A stretch of 64,000 bases of DNA, from positions 124,001 to 188,000 of the forward strand of contig ONDM01000001.1 in assembly GCA_900316585.1 (NCBI GenBank). Reading direction: 5' to 3'. The DNA comes from an uncultured Prevotellaceae bacterium. Lineage in GTDB: Bacteria > Bacteroidota > Bacteroidia > Bacteroidales > Bacteroidaceae. Shown piece after piece: positions 61,579 to 64,000 of this stretch; within the stretch, counting starts at the first letter, position 1, and each line of letters begins with the position of its first letter. The notes beneath the pieces were generated by a model that ran no database searches, was not told where the DNA came from, and saw only the letters and a list, made by a program, of their open reading frames with translations. Both the position numbers and the translations under genes were made by a program.

Positions 61579-62664
61579 ATGACACTGAAATATCTCATTC
61601 GTAAAGAATTTCTACAGATTCGGCGTAACGCCTTTCTGCCCCGACTAATTTTCGGGTTTCCTATCGTCATCATGTGCGTCATGCCATGGGTAATGAACAT
61701 GGAGGTGAAAAACGTGGTAGTGGATGTGGTGGATAATGACCGGTCAGTGGCAAGTCAGCAACTGGTACATAATATCGAGGCTTCCCAATACTTTATTTTT
61801 AACGGGCAGAAGCCGACGTACCAATATGCCTTAACCGAGATTGAAAAGGGACAGGCCGATGTGGTGTTAGTGATTCCCCCAAACTATAGTCATGATCTAG
61901 TGGAAGGTCGTAAGCCACAGTTGCTCATCGCTGCCAATGCGGTGAACGGCACCAAAGGTTCCATAGGTAGTGCTTACCTGTCGCAGATTGTTACGGCACA
62001 GGTGATGCCACAGGCTAGTGCCATCCAGTCACAGGTTTCCACCTTGCTACTATACAACAAGCATCAGAATTACAAACTCTTTATGATTCCGGCCCTGCTT
62101 GCCATCGTAATGATGCTTATGACCGGATTTCTGCCTACCCTGAACATCGTGGGCGAGAAAGAAGCTGGCACTATCGAGCAGATTAATGTAACACCAGTAT
62201 CGAAATGGTCGTTCATTCTGGCTAAACTCATCCCTTACTGGTTGATTGCATTGTTCATCATCACTGCCAGCCTGCTGCTGGCTTGGGCAATCTATGGACT
62301 TACCAGTGCCGGACCGATATGGCTCATCTACTTGCTGTCCATGCTTCTAGCCCTGTTTTTCTCCTCGTTGGGTCTCATTATTTCCAACTACAGTGATTCC
62401 ATGCAGCAGGCTATCTTCGTGATGTGGTTCTTCGTTGTGTGTATCATGCTGCTGAGTGGACTCTTTACACCTACTCGTTCCATGCCAGACTGGGCCTACC
62501 TCACCACTTACGTGAACCCTATGCACTATTTCATCGATGCCATACGCACTGTATTCATTCGAGGTGGCCACTTCGCTGCTATTTCCCATCAAGTTTTCGC
62601 TCTCCTGGGTATCGGACTATTTATGGCGTTCTGGGCAGTACAAAGCTACAAGAAGAATCACTAG
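61579..62664 (+). CDS. ABC-2 type permease (YbhS/YbhR-like), second
   Basis: The 361-residue protein repeats the layout of the previous one: helix 1 (FLPRLIFGFPIVIMCVMPWVM), extracytoplasmic domain, and a C-terminal core with NIVGEKEAGTIEQINVTPVSKWSFILAKLIPYW and LLSGLFTPTRSMPDWAYLTTYVNPMHYFIDAIRTV. It is the last gene of the efflux operon, five bases after the first permease, and is followed by a terminator. Confidence 0.9.
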   Translation: MTLKYLIRKEFLQIRRNAFLPRLIFGFPIVIMCVMPWVMNMEVKNVVVDVVDNDRSVASQQLVHNIEASQYFIFNGQKPTYQYALTEIEKGQADVVLVIPPNYSHDLVEGRKPQLLIAANAVNGTKGSIGSAYLSQIVTAQVMPQASAIQSQVSTLLLYNKHQNYKLFMIPALLAIVMMLMTGFLPTLNIVGEKEAGTIEQINVTPVSKWSFILAKLIPYWLIALFIITASLLLAWAIYGLTSAGPIWLIYLLSMLLALFFSSLGLIISNYSDSMQQAIFVMWFFVVCIMLLSGLFTPTRSMPDWAYLTTYVNPMHYFIDAIRTVFIRGGHFAAISHQVFALLGIGLFMAFWAVQSYKKNH

Positions 62665-62666
62665 GC

Positions 62667-62704
62667 AAAAAAAATGGGTACTCTTTCGAATACCCATTTT
62701 TTTA
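62667..62704. terminator. Bidirectional Rho-independent terminator
   Basis: AAAATGGGTA (62671-62680) pairs with TACCCATTTT (62691-62700), flanked by A and T runs on both sides, between convergent genes. Confidence 0.88.
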
Positions 62705-62715
62705 AATCTATCATT

Positions 62716-64000
62716 TTATTCTTGTGAGAGGTCTACGGCGAAGTTTGCACGCTTGCCGGATGGATACATACCACTCATGAACAGTACCTGCTCTGGTGAG
62801 TTGGATGCCTCTTTCAGGATAGTTTCAAGATCATCGGTGGTCTTTACAGAAGTTCCATTAGCCTTAAGGATAATGAAACCCTTTGTAATACCAGCATCCT
62901 TCATCTTACCGTTTGATACACCTGTTACCTGAAGACCGTAGTTAATACCTAACTGCTGTTTCAAGTCGTCTGGCAGTGGACGGAAGGCTGCACCTAGAAT
63001 ATCGATGTCAGCACTCTTGGTAACCTTGGTATTACCCTGAGAGTTCTTCAAAGTTAGATTAGCGCTGTGCTCTTTCTTGTCGCGGATATACTTTACAGTT
63101 ACCTTGTCGCCTGGACGATGAGTAGAAAGGATCTCCTGTAAATCGTTGAAATTCTTAACCTTCTTACCACCTAGTTCAACGATTACATCATCTTTCTTCA
63201 TACCTGCTGCAGCTGCTGCACCACCATCAGTTACCTCAGCTACATAAACACCGTCGGTAACACCCAGTTCCTCAGCTTGCTTCTTCATCTGCTCAGCCTG
63301 CTGGTCATCCATGGTAATATCAGTACCAATAGAACGTCCTGCAATACCCAACACAGCACGCTGTACGGAACCGTAAGTCTTGATGTCAGCAACGACCTTC
63401 TTCATGATGGTAGTTGGAATAGCGAAACCATAACCACTATAAGCACCGGTTGGAGAATACAGCATGGCGTTGATACCTACCAGCTGACCCTTAGAGTTCA
63501 CCAGTGCACCACCAGAGTTACCCTGGTTGATAGCTGCATCGGTCTGGATGAAGCTCTGGATAGCTACAGTTTTACCGTCGGAAGCGGTAGAAGAAATGGA
63601 ACGAGCCTTAGCAGAAACGATACCAGCAGTAACGGTAGAGTTCAAGTTGAATGGGTTACCTACTGCCAGTACCCACTCACCTACTTTCAGAGCATCGGAA
63701 TCACCTACAGGAAGGGTTGGGAAATTCTTACCTTCTATCTTTACTAGTGCCAAGTCGGTAGCTGCATCAGCACCAATGACACGACCTTTGAACTCACGCT
63801 CGTCGTTTAGACGTACGGTAATTTCATCGGCACCCTCCACCACATGGCTGTTGGTTACGATATAACCGTCGTCAGAAATAATCACACCAGAACCGAAGCC
63901 CACACGAGGCTGAGTCTGAATCTGACGCTGCTGACCTCTACCATCGCCAAAGAAGAAATCAAAGATATCAGGCATCTCCTGAACGGTCTGCGTACGGCTA
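62716..64000 (-). CDS. htrA: HtrA/DegP-type serine protease, N-terminus cut by the window edge
   Basis: The frame is open to base 64000, so the start and signal peptide lie off the right edge; an internal Met at 63975 is not the start. The trypsin-like domain shows VGFGSGVIISDDGYIVTNSH (His), AATDLALVKIE (Asp) and TDAAINQGNSGGALVN (Ser, coded near 63516). Two PDZ domains follow (DGVYVAEVTDGGAAAAAGMK and GINYGLQVTGVSNGKMKDAG). HtrA proteases act in the periplasm as protease and chaperone for misfolded envelope proteins. Confidence 0.95.
   Translation of the reverse strand, partial: SRTQTVQEMPDIFDFFFGDGRGQQRQIQTQPRVGFGSGVIISDDGYIVTNSHVVEGADEITVRLNDEREFKGRVIGADAATDLALVKIEGKNFPTLPVGDSDALKVGEWVLAVGNPFNLNSTVTAGIVSAKARSISSTASDGKTVAIQSFIQTDAAINQGNSGGALVNSKGQLVGINAMLYSPTGAYSGYGFAIPTTIMKKVVADIKTYGSVQRAVLGIAGRSIGTDITMDDQQAEQMKKQAEELGVTDGVYVAEVTDGGAAAAAGMKKDDVIVELGGKKVKNFNDLQEILSTHRPGDKVTVKYIRDKKEHSANLTLKNSQGNTKVTKSADIDILGAAFRPLPDDLKQQLGINYGLQVTGVSNGKMKDAGITKGFIILKANGTSVKTTDDLETILKEASNSPEQVLFMSGMYPSGKRANFAVDLSQE

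Overview
The window looks like a chromosomal segment of a gut or oral Bacteroidales, most likely Prevotella/Segatella. The grounds are promoters with the Bacteroidetes -7 element TAnnTTTG (often followed by TTTGC), weak or absent Shine-Dalgarno sequences before most genes, many secreted glycoside hydrolases and esterases with Sec or lipoprotein signals, a TonB-dependent receptor, and RND and ABC efflux systems with lipoprotein outer-membrane factors. No rRNA, tRNA, CRISPR array, phage or complete insertion sequence was seen. Both ends cut through genes: a GH106 alpha-L-rhamnosidase on the left and an HtrA protease on the right.

Layout. 1-8 kb: a GH106 lipoprotein, a two-domain secreted CE1-type esterase, and a heterodimeric ABC exporter with one degenerate ATP site. 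8.5-17 kb: housekeeping and stress genes, namely a GNAT enzyme, glutamine synthetase, two tandem small heat-shock proteins that each follow a sigma-54-like -24/-12 promoter, a thioesterase, a glutathione peroxidase, and a UmuC-like polymerase coupled to a YolD-like protein. 16.8-19.4 kb: a TonB-dependent receptor behind an FMN riboswitch on the minus strand. 19.6-33.3 kb: a DUF2007 protein, a second CE1-type esterase whose signal peptide is frameshifted at a T7 run, a cyclophilin, a GH3-acyltransferase pair, an AraC regulator divergent from a tryptophanase-family lyase, a GH127 beta-L-arabinofuranosidase, an odd secreted protein and an M48 metallopeptidase. 33.4-39.7 kb: an RND efflux operon headed by a DUF1349 protein. 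39.8-47 kb: a DUF362 lipoprotein, an orphan 636-residue lipoprotein, a sialate-type O-acetylesterase and a GH3 lipoprotein. 47-50 kb: a gene-poor stretch with a nested palindromic MITE-like element, small membrane proteins, a zinc-type cation diffusion facilitator and a 36-codon ORF. 50-55 kb: an MFS transporter with a bacterial tannase, more small membrane proteins and a GH35-like enzyme. 55-62.7 kb: an AraC regulator divergent from a TolC-HlyD-fused ABC ATPase-two permease operon. 62.7-64 kb: HtrA.

The carbohydrate genes (GH106, GH3 twice, GH127, GH35-like, CE1-type esterases, acetylesterase, tannase) fit trimming of plant side chains such as rhamnose, arabinose, xylose and galactose, with removal of acetyl, feruloyl or galloyl groups. 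They are scattered singly, with no SusC/SusD pair, so this is not a classical polysaccharide utilisation locus. The strongest leads are the FMN-riboswitch-controlled outer-membrane receptor, the paired sigma-54-like promoters on the small heat-shock genes, the nested palindromic element near 47.2 kb, the orphan lipoprotein at 41-43 kb, the T7 frameshift in the second esterase, and the tryptophanase homologue lacking a cofactor-contacting arginine. All calls come from reading sequence and recalling family motifs; no database search was run.
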